This document shows positions 23,345-29,214 of a DNA stretch of 64,000 bases, piece after piece. Numbering within the stretch: the first letter of the stretch is position 1; each line of letters starts with the position of its first letter. Source of the stretch: Arion vulgaris (lineage: Eukaryota; Mollusca; Gastropoda; Stylommatophora; Arionidae); contig CM036761.1 in NCBI GenBank assembly GCA_020796225.1, forward strand, positions 37,573,428 to 37,637,427, read 5' to 3'. The position numbers and the translations under genes are program-made. The notes under the pieces are model-generated. The model did not search any database. It was given only the letters and a program-made list of their open reading frames with translations, and was not told the DNA's origin.

Positions 23345-24173
23345 ACACAGGAGATACATAATTTTAGCAATACTATTGGCACACTCACAGTTGGCATGTT
23401 ACTATCCTGGTACTTTGGATTTGACTGTCATCCACTACAGTCAGTAAAGTGTTAATTCTTGTTTAAACTGGACTAATATTTAGAATATATGTCACTGCCT
23501 TCTCTTAAAACTTCTTCCAGTTCACTTACACATTGAATGATTGGTTACTTTTCAAAAATGTCCTCCAACTCTCACTATTTTCTGCTGGGGGGATTGGAGA
23601 ATCAACTGTAACAGGATCCAAACATGTCGTGATTGAAACATGGTCAGTACTGAGTATCAATAAACTTACAAAGTATTTTATAACTTAAACTATGATCTTC
23701 AGAAGGCTAGTAAGTATCATCATCATGTATGATATAGTATGTTTTTATTGTTATTAAGGGAATTAAAACTTTAAGCCGAGGCATACATTTTTCAAAGGAC
23801 GAGCCTTTTTTCTGGTTATGTCAGAAAATGTAGGCCAACAAACATAAAATGTACTACTTGCGAAGAAGAGTCAGAATGTGTTTATAAACTTATAAAGTTT
23901 ATCATGTGTTTTGTCAACTTTCACTTTGTGGTTTGATTACAATACTAATACTGAATACATACGGTGATAACAATACTAGATTTTATCTAACATAATGCAC
24001 TAGTCACTATTGAGATCATAAAAAACTACAACAAACCTATATGCATTAATATTTATTTCTCCAATTCTTTTTGCATTTGATGATGAGAAATTCTGGCAGA
24101 TCGTGAAAACAATAAACATAAATAAAGTCAACGTCAGGTTTCCCATGGCAGACATCTTTTTGTATTTTAGCAT
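3209..24173 (-). CDS. EDEM2: EDEM2, ER mannosidase-like ERAD protein (whole gene, 10 exons)
   Basis: EDEM2 belongs to glycoside hydrolase family 47. In animals it acts in the ER lumen on the first mannose trimming that marks misfolded glycoproteins for ER-associated degradation. Reading ten exons on the minus strand gives a signal peptide, then family blocks in order: [29 protein letters not shown] (catalytic Glu), [57 protein letters not shown], and FNTEAHPID (the TE pair corresponds to the calcium-binding Thr region). The asparagine-rich [12 protein letters not shown] stretch and the terminal CPAQPF motif are EDEM2-like rather than EDEM1- or EDEM3-like. Exon lengths sum to an intact frame (956 codons with stop) if one base is removed in exon 3 and one in exon 10. 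The C-terminal extension after the GH47 domain is about 400 residues and acidic, much longer than in vertebrates. Expression signals were not identified. Confidence 0.93.
4892..5148 (-). mobile_element. SINE-D copy with target-site duplication
   Basis: Minus-strand copy with a (GAA)n tail at 4892-4900 and the shared body (ATCACA..GAGTGGTTAACAAGTG, GAAATCGGATGTGCTGGCC, ATGCCTTGTAG as seen on the plus strand). It is flanked by TCAGAAGGGC at 4882 and 5149, a 10-bp target-site duplication. Inserted in intron 9 of EDEM2. Confidence 0.88.
5260..5800 (-). mobile_element. LINE ORF2 C-terminal fragment (array-seed family)
   Basis: The minus strand reads [39 protein letters not shown] and, further on in another frame, a [16 protein letters not shown] block. 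This is the C-terminal tail common to many invertebrate non-LTR retrotransposons. Its segment 5268-5560 is homologous to 56610-56730 plus 58605-58760, the two flanks of the 26-bp array. Confidence 0.8.
5801..6190 (-). mobile_element. LINE RNase H end and 3' tail (CPECYDDSP type)
   Basis: The minus strand encodes HFVPGHAGV near 6150, then [40 protein letters not shown] and [20 protein letters not shown]. The tail ends CYDDSPH. The same block lies at 15140-15410 (+). Confidence 0.85.
6191..6364 (-). mobile_element. LINE C-terminal tail (GRPRKRWI-type)
   Basis: The minus strand has [20 protein letters not shown] and then a Lys/Phe-rich segment resembling 55190-55360 and 61140-61380. Fragment only. 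Confidence 0.7.
6365..6510 (+). mobile_element. SINE-G 5' part
   Basis: tRNA-like head CTCTGTGGCGTAGAGGTTAG (box A region), then CTCGTGGAGCCATCTGAATA and CAGTGTAGGTGAGATCGAGT, the family G body. Related copies: 20155, 27625, 50590, 51995, 53903. Confidence 0.75.
6540..8250 (+). pseudogene. LINE-RH1 reverse transcriptase and RNase H (broken)
   Basis: The most complete non-LTR retrotransposon copy in the window. Order: RT block [16 protein letters not shown] (6614-6661), YADD active site (6705-6716), the thumb region [12 protein letters not shown], then RNase H with [10 protein letters not shown] (7570-7600), [20 protein letters not shown] (7684-7743) and [10 protein letters not shown] (7873-7902), and an (ACTAA)-type tail near 8235-8250. 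At least four frame changes show it is dead. It is 5' truncated: no endonuclease domain is visible. It sits in intron 9 of EDEM2 in opposite orientation. Confidence 0.9.
8262..8500 (+). mobile_element. SINE-G 3' part with CAAT tail
   Basis: Contains AAATTCATTAGAAAAGATT, TTCAAAATTACATCGGGGCC, GAGATCGGAGCACATGGTTA and GATGATGGTCCTATCAATCA, the family G 3' end seen also at 49255-49420 and 54020-54260. Confidence 0.75.
8501..8560 (-). mobile_element. Short LINE tail fragment
   Basis: The minus strand reads [14 protein letters not shown], a scrap of the basic GKRKRG/TTW tail of LINE ORF2. Only about 60 bp. Confidence 0.45.
8598..8719 (-). CDS. EDEM2: EDEM2 exon 9
   Basis: 122 nt between a CATCCACAG acceptor and an ACT|GTAAGT donor. 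It encodes [20 protein letters not shown] and ends SCGYAT. The surrounding open frame (to 8900 and down to 8490) is intron read-through and not part of the protein. Confidence 0.94.
8775..8935 (+). mobile_element. Repeat shared with 19480-19575
   Basis: GTGGACACTGATAATAAGG and GCAGGCCTTCATGCAAAAA, with CAGTCAGAAG and CCCTGACTATGCC, recur at 19480-19570 in the same orientation. It looks like a LINE 3' end; no frame is intact. Located in intron 8 of EDEM2. Confidence 0.6.
8940..9222 (-). mobile_element. LINE C-terminal tail with C2H2-like finger
   Basis: The minus-strand counterpart of 25140-25440: CAGGTGGGGCATACATGATT, GTTGCGTGTTCTGTTTTTTC and CTTTAAGAGTGTCTTTCC. The encoded end has the CPTCG...H-type finger seen more clearly at 25340-25420. 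Confidence 0.75.
9224..9384 (+). mobile_element. SINE-A copy 1 (internally deleted)
   Basis: AGCATGTTCATAGCGCGTTC runs directly into AATTCCGCAGGCTGG, so the middle of the tRNA-like head is missing. The body (AAAAGCCACAGGTTATCCAG, GAAAGCTCAAGTGCTTCTGG) and an A-rich tail follow. Flanks TTTCCTGTCC and TTTTCTGTCC are a likely duplication. Confidence 0.82.
9712..9911 (-). mobile_element. SINE-A copy 2 with target-site duplication
   Basis: T run (minus-strand poly-A), then CGATCCAGAAGCACTTGAGC, to CTACGAACACGCTGGGCACG at the 5' end. The flanks CAATTACCTGAT and CAATTACCCTGAT form the duplication. tRNA-like box B (GGAATTGAACC on the plus strand) is visible. Confidence 0.9.
10320..10790 (+). mobile_element. 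LINE-RH2 3' end
   Basis: Parallels 14735-15145: GGTATGAGTGGATGTTGTC, CATCAATTGTTGGGGAGTTA, CAGGAACCATCAGTATACAT, then CCAATAACCAA tail. RNase H end with stops. Related tails: 43612 (-), 44478 (+), 49925 (+). Confidence 0.8.
10850..11045. repeat. Degenerate about 60-bp tandem repeat
   Basis: ACACAAACTATTGTTTAGTC, TACAAACTATTGTTGAGTTT and ACACAAATTATTGTCTAGTC are three diverged copies at about 50-80 bp spacing. In intron 8 of EDEM2. Confidence 0.6.
11225..11465 (+). mobile_element. SINE-E copy, tRNA-derived
   Basis: The head GCGTCTGTAGCTCAAGCGGT (box A) and GGTTCAAACCCCAC (box B) are clear pol III promoter elements. The body follows with GTTCAGAAAGCAATGGCAAA..CTGAACGT (a short inverted repeat shared with family F) and GATATGCCAAGATTTTCATT. 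Not a functional tRNA: the D-loop to T-loop spacing and acceptor pairing do not close. Confidence 0.85.
11505..11610 (-). mobile_element. LINE 3' end fragment with CT run
   Basis: The (TC)n run and CGCGATCTCCGCCTAGACCG..CTTCTCGCGAAGC match, in inverse orientation, the end of the element at 35700-35830. Confidence 0.6.
11747..11891 (-). CDS. EDEM2: EDEM2 exon 8
   Basis: 145 nt with a GCCAG acceptor and a CCAG|GTGCGT donor. It encodes [28 protein letters not shown] and REGYPLRP. The last codon is completed as Glu by exon 9, giving the GYPLRPE motif, a GH47 active-site signature. Confidence 0.94.
11965..13775 (-). pseudogene. LINE-RH1 RT-RNase H copy split by a SINE-C
   Basis: Read on the minus strand from 13775: [20 protein letters not shown] and [17 protein letters not shown] (RT fingers), [31 protein letters not shown], then RNase [14 protein letters not shown] near 12270-12300. 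Compare [11 protein letters not shown] in the 6540-8250 copy. The RNase H part is interrupted by SINE-C at 12038-12269 and resumes at 12025, ending with the YDDSPY tail near 11970. Multiple stops and shifts. Confidence 0.85.
12038..12269 (-). mobile_element. SINE-C copy 1 with 12-bp target-site duplication
   Basis: (TTC)n tail, then CTTTACAACCAATTTTAATC, AACGTTTCGTTGCAATTGG, CGTTTAGGACGTGCATCCG, to GGTAACCACTCGGGTG. Flanked by ACCATTACTTCT on both sides. Inserted in the LINE-RH1 copy. Confidence 0.93.
13790..14165 (-). mobile_element. LINE-RH3 RNase H fragment
   Basis: The minus strand reads [20 protein letters not shown] and [14 protein letters not shown], the same block as ESGSLRAG..VYTPGHAGVQD at 1200-1310. 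The RNase H lies upstream (in minus-strand order) of the neighbouring RT, so this is a separate insertion. Confidence 0.7.
14206..14330 (-). CDS. EDEM2: EDEM2 exon 7
   Basis: 125 nt with a CACAG acceptor and an AAA|GTGAGT donor. It encodes [20 protein letters not shown] and then a [11 protein letters not shown] end. [12 protein letters not shown] is diagnostic of EDEM2-type proteins. The exon is split at both ends in phases that match exons 6 and 8. Confidence 0.93.
14630..15410 (+). mobile_element. CPEC-type LINE tail interrupted by a LINE-RH2 3' end
   Basis: The outer element starts with [14 protein letters not shown] near 14685-14725 and resumes near 15148 with [40 protein letters not shown] and [18 protein letters not shown]. 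The inner element (about 14733-15147) encodes [32 protein letters not shown] and ends with CCAATAACCA. Both junctions carry GAGAGT, a probable short target duplication. Confidence 0.82.
15505..15565 (-). mobile_element. Decayed Penelope-terminal-like fragment
   Basis: TTTTGACGGAAAGGTCTTTA and TCAAGCAATGGATACAAGA match the CGTTTCGACC..TTTATCAAGC core of elements at 31060 and 32340-32500, with the GAAA core altered. Confidence 0.5.
15590..15730 (+). mobile_element. tRNA-like SINE head
   Basis: GCAGTAGCATAGTTATTAGC and GGGTTCAATCCCACAGTG look like box A and box B. The inverse-strand element at 50255-50345 has a similar head. In intron 6 of EDEM2. Confidence 0.5.
15962..16103 (-). CDS. EDEM2: EDEM2 exon 6
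   Basis: 142 nt with a TTTCAG acceptor and an AGAG|GTAATT donor. It encodes [20 protein letters not shown] and [14 protein letters not shown]. The [10 protein letters not shown] block is the family's conserved substrate-channel segment. The split codon G|AA (Glu) joins exon 7. Confidence 0.94.
16320..16515 (+). mobile_element. LINE C-terminal tail
   Basis: Encodes [14 protein letters not shown] and LDGIAE segments, then AATAGCGCAAGACAAAAAAC, ACTGGGCAACAACCCG and GTGACGACAAAAGAAGAAG. The last part recurs at 56225-56310. Sits inside intron 5 of EDEM2. Confidence 0.7.
16560..16771 (-). CDS. EDEM2: EDEM2 exon 5
   Basis: 212 nt between a TTTTAAG acceptor and a CTG|GTGAGA donor, ending in phase 0. 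It encodes [15 protein letters not shown], then [21 protein letters not shown] and the [10 protein letters not shown] segment, all typical of the GH47 barrel core. Intron 5 is only about 456 bp. Confidence 0.94.
17208..17333 (-). CDS. EDEM2: EDEM2 exon 4
   Basis: 126 nt with donor CCAG|GTTCGT. It encodes [15 protein letters not shown] and [20 protein letters not shown]. The [11 protein letters not shown] block is a strong EDEM2 match. The first codon is split with exon 3 (A|TT, Ile). Confidence 0.93.
17515..18205 (+). mobile_element. LINE-RH1 3' end carrying a SINE-A
   Basis: CAGTATGACTATAGAAATCA, CTCAATGAGTCAATATGCTC and GTAGCTAGACAAGATCACTA, with TTCGATGTGCAGTGATGATG at the end, match the RH1 RNase H end. 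Broken by SINE-A at 17769-17971. In intron 3 of EDEM2. Confidence 0.8.
17769..17971 (+). mobile_element. SINE-A copy 3 inside a LINE, with target-site duplication
   Basis: GCCCGCCTGCCCATTGTGTT, GTAGCGCGTTGGACTACGGG, GGTTCAATTTCGCGGGC, and CTTCTGGATCGG plus A12. AATTCAAGA lies on both sides. Box A and box B are present. Confidence 0.93.
18210..19435. other. Intron 3 sequence; one short duplication
   Basis: 18315-18375 and 18497-18555 are diverged copies (GATCTGAAAGCATATTTATA / GATCTGATAGCATGTTCATA, then ACAACTGTA). Otherwise I see no gene, only AT-rich intron. Confidence 0.5.
19436..19590 (+). mobile_element. LINE 3' tail
   Basis: AGAGAAAGACCCAGACGAAA encodes the basic KRKTQTKR tail, followed by GGCGGGACACTGATTAAAA and GCAGGCCTTCATGCAAAAA. 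Ends in an AAGAAGAAG tail. Confidence 0.65.
19653..19802 (-). CDS. EDEM2: EDEM2 exon 3 (one-base frame break)
   Basis: 150 nt with acceptor CCCCAG and donor GTAAGT. It encodes [17 protein letters not shown] and later [14 protein letters not shown], the motif holding the catalytic Glu. The two halves lie in different frames: 150 nt leaves one base too many for the flanking phases. The break falls at or near a run of five A on the plus strand (19696-19700). Losing one A there restores a continuous protein. An assembly homopolymer error is the simplest reading; a real frameshift allele is possible. Confidence 0.9.
20155..20345 (-). mobile_element. SINE-G 5' part
   Basis: On the plus strand: ATTTTATCGTCTGTCTCAAT, GTACTAGGAACTTGATCTCC, ATCTCGATGGCTCCACAGGG, then GAGGTGAGTATCTAATTCTA. 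This is the inverse of the family G head and body. Confidence 0.7.
20351..20863. other. Intron 2 sequence, nothing recognised
   Basis: A 70-codon open frame here has no protein features. I treat the segment as plain intron. Confidence 0.4.
20865..21178. mobile_element. TTAA-flanked MITE, copy 1
   Basis: TTAACTCTTTCCACGC at the left and GCATGGAAAGAGTTAA at the right form inverted ends with TTAA, as in piggyBac-type elements. The interior is more than 80% similar to the copy at 21451-21766. Confidence 0.75.
21451..21766. mobile_element. TTAA-flanked MITE, copy 2
   Basis: TTAACTCTTTCAGCCC at the left and GCGTGGAAAGAGTTAA at the right. Contains an internal duplication of ATGGCGCAGTGTGCGGCTTA near its right end (21689 and 21732) and an A18 run near 21508-21526. 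Confidence 0.78.
21767..22313. other. Intron 2 sequence, nothing recognised
   Basis: Holds two CTTGGAGAAGAGAAACT-like / GGAGAGGAGAAACTCCAA-like stretches and a short (AT)n near 22262-22280. No gene seen. Confidence 0.4.
22314..22424 (-). CDS. EDEM2: EDEM2 exon 2
   Basis: 111 nt between a CTCTCAG acceptor and a GGCAG|GTAGAT donor. It encodes [15 protein letters not shown] and then [16 protein letters not shown]. This is the GH47 N-terminal block, including the Cys of LTC that is conserved across EDEMs. The phase fits both neighbours (one base completes Arg, two bases begin Ser). Confidence 0.92.
22425..23129. other. Intron 1 sequence, nothing recognised
   Basis: AT-rich, with A runs near 23023-23050. 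No repeat family or coding signal found. Confidence 0.4.
23135..23345 (+). mobile_element. tRNA-like SINE with TA tail
   Basis: GGGTGGGATGGTTAAGCATT (box A-like) and GAGTTTAATTCCACACTC (box B-like), followed by a 3' body and an (AT)n run at 23310-23343. Single copy here, so the family is uncertain. Confidence 0.5.
23750..23890 (+). repeat. Dispersed repeat, partner of 63865-64000
   Basis: AAACTTTAAGCCGAGGCATA, GGACGAGCCTTTTTTCTGG and GTAGGCCAACAAACATAAAA pair with CTTTAAGACGAGGCACGCCC, GGACGAGCCTTTTAGTGATC and GTAGGTCAATAAACATGAAA. Same orientation. Family unknown. Confidence 0.7.
24037..24173 (-). CDS. EDEM2: EDEM2 exon 1 (signal peptide)
   Basis: Coding end of exon 1. Candidate start codons are at 24173, 24155 and 24146, with another in-frame ATG at 24236. 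All lead into a hydrophobic stretch ([15 protein letters not shown]) followed by SSSNA, a normal signal peptide and cleavage region. I chose 24173 provisionally because 24236 adds a long charged stretch before the hydrophobic core. The exon ends ATAG|GTTTGT at 24037 in phase 2, and the split Arg codon is completed by exon 2, giving [15 protein letters not shown], which matches the family. Confidence 0.85.
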
Positions 24174-24837
24174 TATTTCCCTTTGGTTCTGTGTAACATG
24201 TCTCTTTTCTATTCGTTTCCGAAATAAGACCAACAATAACGGTTATAATGAATATACATACTACATCTTTTGGAAAAACTTGAATCGTCGCCGGAAATAT
24301 TGTGTAAGCTGCAATTTCGTGTACGATCGCTGACACAGATTGCTTCAGTAGATGCCCTAGCACATATGAGAGCGTTATAAGTGCATACATCTCATTCTGT
24401 CTAATTTTTCAGTTTTTGTTCTCCAGAATGGTATCATCATCAGGTGTCGTGCCTGCTGACGTTGGAGATAATTCTTCACTATTTTGTCCATAGTGTAGTC
24501 CAGCGCTGTCCAACGAGGCAACCGCGGGCACTGTGACGACCGTGTGATACATTTTGGCGCCCTATTTAATTCCTCCGACTTTAACATTAACCAGAGTTTC
24601 AAGAAAACAATGTGTTTCTGAATAAAAATGTGATTAAGTTGTTTCGAAACCAATCAATCAATCAAGTGCCATGTCTGCCGGCGTAGGCGATCATGTATCT
24701 CCACAACTCTCTCTCATTGGTGCCGTTAATCAGTTATATATGCAGAAATATATAAATATTTATTTTCAAAAGATAAATATATGAATCTGTTATAATCGTT
24801 GAAACAACTACCGAGCTGACTGTTATATTCGTCAATA
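24174..24837 (-). promoter_or_regulatory. Putative EDEM2 upstream region; no clear motif
   Basis: The region just 5' of exon 1 on the minus strand. I see no convincing TATA box or CpG-rich island. Nothing here can be assigned as a control element; a promoter is inferred only from position. Fragments near 24440-24560 and 24655-24720 look like decayed LINE coding sequence. Confidence 0.25.
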
Positions 24838-25445
24838 GTGCTAACTACGCAGCTGTACGCAAGTGAGACATGGATAGTGTATAGCAGACACGCAAGAAAA
24901 CTAAACCACTTCCACACAAGCTGTCTACGCAGAATACTAAAAATAATCTGGCAGGACAAAAATCCAGATAGCGAAGTCCTCACAAGAGCAAAGATCCCAA
25001 GCGTCAACACCCTGTTGCATAAGGTCCAAGTGAGATGGGCCGGTCACGTTGCTCGAATGCCTGATAAACGCATCCCAAAACAATTGATGTATCACGAACT
25101 TGAAGGGGGCAGACGTTCAGCTGGTGGACAGAAAAACGCTTTAAAGACACTCTTAAAGTGTCTCTGAAATGTTTTGATATAGATACCACGTGCTGGGAAT
25201 CCCTCGCTCGAGGTCGTCAAATGTAGCGCTGTGACAAGAGAAACCCGCATAGCGGAAAATCATCGTGTCGGTGAGGAGCTGAGACAACGAGCAGCGCGAA
25301 AAGACAGAACACACAACACGCACATGTATAACCTTGATCATGGATGCCCCACCTGTGGTTGGGGATTGTGTTCTAGGATTGGACTCAATCCTGGATACAG
25401 TCACCTTCACATACACACCAGAGAGGTGCAGCAACACACGTCTGA
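24838..25445 (+). mobile_element. LINE ORF2 C-terminus with terminal zinc-finger-like end
   Basis: Reads YASETWIVYSRHARKLNHFH, LRRILKIIWQDKNPDSEVL, VRWAGHVARMPDKRIPKQLM and GGRRSAGGQKN. After a frame change it continues with RAARKDRTHN and ends CPTCGWGLCSRIGL..HLHIH, a C2H2-like finger. This RT-thumb to finger arrangement is common in invertebrate LINE tails. The frame change near 25150 makes it dead. Confidence 0.88.
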
Positions 25446-25919
25446 GACTGTTATCATCATCGCTTGCGATGGACGGCTATTTTTATTATTATTATTATTC
25501 GTTAATAGAATTACCGACTATTGATACCAATACTGCTGTAGTCATTATTGACGAAACAACCGCGTGCCTACATACACCATTGTCAGTAAAATGAGCTATT
25601 GAAAAGATTAAATCAGGTTAATCAACACTCACAAAGAGGTTCTCTTAATATCCCCATCAAAATAATCACAAACAGTAATGATATATATATTGCGTGTTAA
25701 CTTTGATTTATTTCTTATCTTCTTCAATGTTCTTTCCTTCACTTGCGCAGACAAGGTAAATATGAATCCTCTACATCCATACTATTTCGATCCATGATTT
25801 AGTTCATTTAGGATTCACTCTGAGTTTTGTATGTTTCCTGAAGAAGACTTATAGTCGATACTTTAGAGATTTGTTAGTTTTATTATTTTATTATTCATTT
25901 TTGCTTGCTTATATGATAC
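25446..25919. other. Unassigned DNA upstream of EDEM2
   Basis: Contains a short (TTA)n at 25481-25500 and a short (AT)n near 25680. No gene recognised. Confidence 0.4.
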
Positions 25920-26177
25920 TATTCTTCTTCTTCTTTTGCGTTCGTTCTTTACGACCAATTTTAATCACTCTTTCTGATATGTTTGATCTTTGCCAAGAAC
26001 GTGTATACGTTGCACATTGGTTGGTAGGCCCCTAAATGCATAAACTTCTACACGTTTAGGACATGTGCATCCGATTTCAGCCAAACCTCCTTAATCGACT
26101 CTTACGATATGCGTGGCAGGTGACAGTGGTTCTATTCTTTACATCCCAAATTTGGGCCCCGGTAACCACTCGGGTGA
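25920..26177 (-). mobile_element. SINE-C copy 2 with 12-bp target-site duplication
   Basis: (TTC)n tail, GTTCTTTACGACCAATTTTA, GAACGTGTATACGTTGCACA, TACACGTTTAGGACATGTGC and the GGTAACCACTCGGGTG end. Flanked by CTTATATGATAC at 25908 and 26178. Confidence 0.93.
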
Positions 26178-26679
26178 CTTATATGATACCATAAATGCGT
26201 GCCTTTCTCCTTAAGCGCCAATTTATTACGTATCCCCGCAGCCTCTCCTCGGTTTTCTCCAGATCTGATCTGATCCGCTCTGACCAGATCAGATTTGTAT
26301 GTTTCCGCACATCGCACTGATCCATCACAAACCCAACTTAAGGCAATGTTTATCCAAATCTAACGTGTGATAAAATGAACAAAGAACTAATTATGAAGAG
26401 ATAATTTTATAATATTGTTAAAACTGATCAATCCAATTATCTGAACAAATTTTAGATAAAAGATTAATATTAACAGTACAATAGAACAAGAAATACAAAC
26501 ATCACAAAAGGAAATATTTAAAAAGAAATAGATTTTTAATTACAATGCCACCCCACTCTATATTTTTCGAAACCCCAGGAGTGTTTGGTCGACATTTTCT
26601 TTATAAACAAACCTGTCCTTTCAGAATGAAATGGCTTCTATAAGTTTGTATCTTCTTTATCCTGTTACGCCCTTGACGT

Positions 26680-26990
26680 TTAGGGCAGCAACAAACGCAC
26701 ACCATTCTTCCCTGTTCATGGCCTTCCTCTGTATTGTGTTCCAGCTATGATTCATTTCCTTCAGTTCTTGCTCTATCGTTCTCCTCCAGGTCGTCTTGGG
26801 TCTTTCACGCTTTCGCCTACCCTCTGGAGTCCATCTCAGTGCAGTTTTTGTGTCGGAGCATCACATGTCCAATCCATCTCCATCGTCGTCTTCGGATGAT
26901 AGTGCCCATATTCTCTTGTTGGCATCGTGCAAGCAATTCTTGGTTCGAGATAGTAGTCGGCCAGTACACGCTTTTGTATGATAAAGTATA
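26680..26990 (-). mobile_element. LINE C-terminal tail (RMKTTWRRTIEQELKEM type)
   Basis: The minus strand encodes WTPEGRRKRERPKTTWRRTI, EQELKEMNHSWNTIQRKA and a CAFVAAL end. Same family at 50890-51200 (+) and 62400-62815 (-). Confidence 0.85.
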
Positions 26991-27070
26991 ATTATAATAT
27001 TGTTGCAATATTGCCTTAATGCAGAGATTCAGTCTCAGATTAATTGAAATATATAGACAAACAAATAACA

Positions 27071-27290
27071 TTAGACTGGAGAGGCAAATATTAGACTGGA
27101 GAGGCAAATATTAGACTGGAGAGGCAAATATTAGACTGGAGAGGCAAATATTAGACTGGAGAGGCAAATATTAGACTGGAGAGGCAAATATTAGACTGGA
27201 GAGGCAAATATTAGACTGGAGAGGCAAATATTAGACTGGAGAGGCAAATATTAGACTGGAGAGGCAAATATTAGACTGAGAGGCAATAAG
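27071..27290. repeat. 20-bp tandem array, 10 identical units
   Basis: TTAGACTGGAGAGGCAAATA is repeated ten times without change, then one damaged copy. The seed unit may lie in the preceding sequence. Confidence 0.98.
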
Positions 27291-27334
27291 AGAAAAGATA
27301 CAAAACAAAGTAAGTATATAATTGGAAACTAATA

Positions 27335-27915
27335 TAAAAAAATATTGATTGATTGACTGATTGATAGGGCCATCATCATTGCACTTCGATACGTAACCAT
27401 GTGTGCCCCAATCTCTTTCTTACAGATGAAGATCTCAGCGGCAGTGCACGAACTCCATAGCACGGACGAGGGCCCCTATCGAGTCCCGTGTTTGTCTATT
27501 TGTTTTTTCGGAAGCTTTTAATACCTATACCGTGTTTATTTGTTGATCATATTCGTTACTTCCGTTGCTTCCTCTAGGGTTCTTAAAAAACTCCTTGTGC
27601 TCATTATGTAATTTAGAAGAGTGTGAAAAATATTTTATAGGAATTTTTTTTAATGGAATCTTGCAAATACATTTTGCTTGGGCAGCGGCTTTCCAGTCTG
27701 GTCTTATCGATTTTTAACTGCAATGGTTCTTTTGCGTGCTCAATTTGAACATGGGATGTTTTATCTTCAATCTCTGATATGACTAGAAACTTGATCACAC
27801 CTACACTGAAATCGGATATCTCTGAAAAAAGATCCCGATAGCTCCACGAGGGAACGAACCGAGTACCATTGAGTGAGAGGCGAGCACATAACCTTTACAA
27901 CACAGAAACCTAAAA
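27335..27915 (-). mobile_element. SINE-G, near full length
   Basis: From (TGATT)n tail at 27343-27366 through ATCATCATTGCACTTCGATA, GTGTGCCCCAATCTCTTTCT and GGGCCCCTAT, to the head region CCGATAGCTCCACGAGGGAA and GAGCACATAACCTTTACAAC at 27910. The middle (27500-27620) is diverged. Confidence 0.7.
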
Positions 27916-28145
27916 TATATTTCAAACAAAAGAAAGTATTATATAAAATAAATATTTTTTATTCAAATAAGATAGGATATGAGGAAACCTACAAATCTGA
28001 TCTGGTCAGATCGGATCAGATCCGATCTGGAGAAAACCAACAATAAGAAAGAGAGTTGCATGAAGAGATTGTTATCAAATGAAAGTCTGCCATAGATTCT
28101 TACTGTTTTCATTCGTACAAGTTATCATTCTGTTTTGATTGCTCG

Positions 28146-28150
<5 letters not shown>

Positions 28151-28184
<34 letters not shown>
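28151..28184. repeat. (CT)n microsatellite
   Basis: About 17 uninterrupted CT units. Confidence 0.98.
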
Positions 28185-28187
<3 letters not shown>

Positions 28188-28189
28188 GT

Positions 28190-29190
28190 TCCCGGAATGT
28201 TTTTCATGTTAAATTCTGAAGACTCAATTGTTATTGAAGTGCAATACTGTGAGTTGGAACAACTTACCCTTAGCATAAATTGATTATGGAGAATGAATAG
28301 AATAGTTGGAAACGTAAAAAAGTGTATTGATCCATCTAAAAAGCAGTGAAATGCATTTAACGGGTAAAACTACAAATTAAATGGTACTGAATTGTCACTC
28401 GTCATGATTTGTGAGTAAAATAAATAAACAAGTAAATAAAAACAATAATGTGTTCGCATGGTTTATTTTTTATGTAACAATTGTGTATCGCTAATGTCTG
28501 TCCAGTTTATTATTTATGTTCAAAATCTGATCACCCTATATATATGGCCCTTTTCATCTTTACAGACGGTCAATAGGCAAGTGTTTTACTGTGACAACTT
28601 CTGAGTTTTCGCTTTTCTCTCTTGTCGTTCAGCTCGTACATAAGTCTCTTCTCAAAAGACTCTGCGCCCTTCCGTAATTTGGCTTTCCACACAACTCTGT
28701 CATCAGCTAGTCCCTCCCATGTGCTGGGATCTATAGAAAAGTTTTCATTGAGGTTTTGCAGACATCTTTATATCTGAGCAGTGGTCTGCCCTGGTGCCTC
28801 TTCCTCCGAAAGTTCACAGAACAACATTTGTTTTCACCCTAATGGACAACTGGAAAATAGAACAACACTAAGCAAACAAGCACAAGTGTCAGTAAGAGAG
28901 AAATTGAAGAAACTATTAGGACACGCCTTCAGAAAACCAAAAGGAAATATAACAAGAAGGAATCCGCAGAAGAAAACGATAGAGAAGAAAGTCTAGAAAT
29001 ACTTGGAGAAGATATTTAGAGGCAGAGTTTAACAATGTATAGTATGGAAAACTGCTAATTAAAACAACTGTTATGAGGTAAGTTCAACAAGTGATTAACA
29101 TAACTGGCAACATGAAGTTGTAGACAGGTATCAATGTTATTTTCAGTTTGTTAAACAATTGCAGGTTTGGGGAGACATCTTAACGTCGTT
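28190..29190. other. Unassigned DNA
   Basis: 28780-28996 holds a 71-codon open frame with KPKGNITRRNPQKKTIEKK, probably the basic end of a LINE tail but too short to assign. The rest shows nothing. Confidence 0.35.
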
Positions 29191-29214
29191 TATATCTTAA
29201 ATAATCTCTCTGAC

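Larger units (their letters stand above)
26257..28043. repeat. Pair of 55-bp inverted repeats 1.7 kb apart
   Basis: GGTTTTCTCCAGATCTGATC..GATTTGTATGTTTCC (26254-26309) is inverted at 27985-28043 (GGAAACCTACAAATCTGATC..CTGGAGAAAACC). The outer ends are GGTTTTCTCC and GGAGAAAACC. No target-site duplication is visible, so a TIR element is possible but unproven. Confidence 0.7.

Noticed and set aside
24838..25445. Host zinc-finger gene
   Set aside because: The finger follows a LINE RT thumb and recurs inverted at 8940, so it belongs to a retrotransposon.
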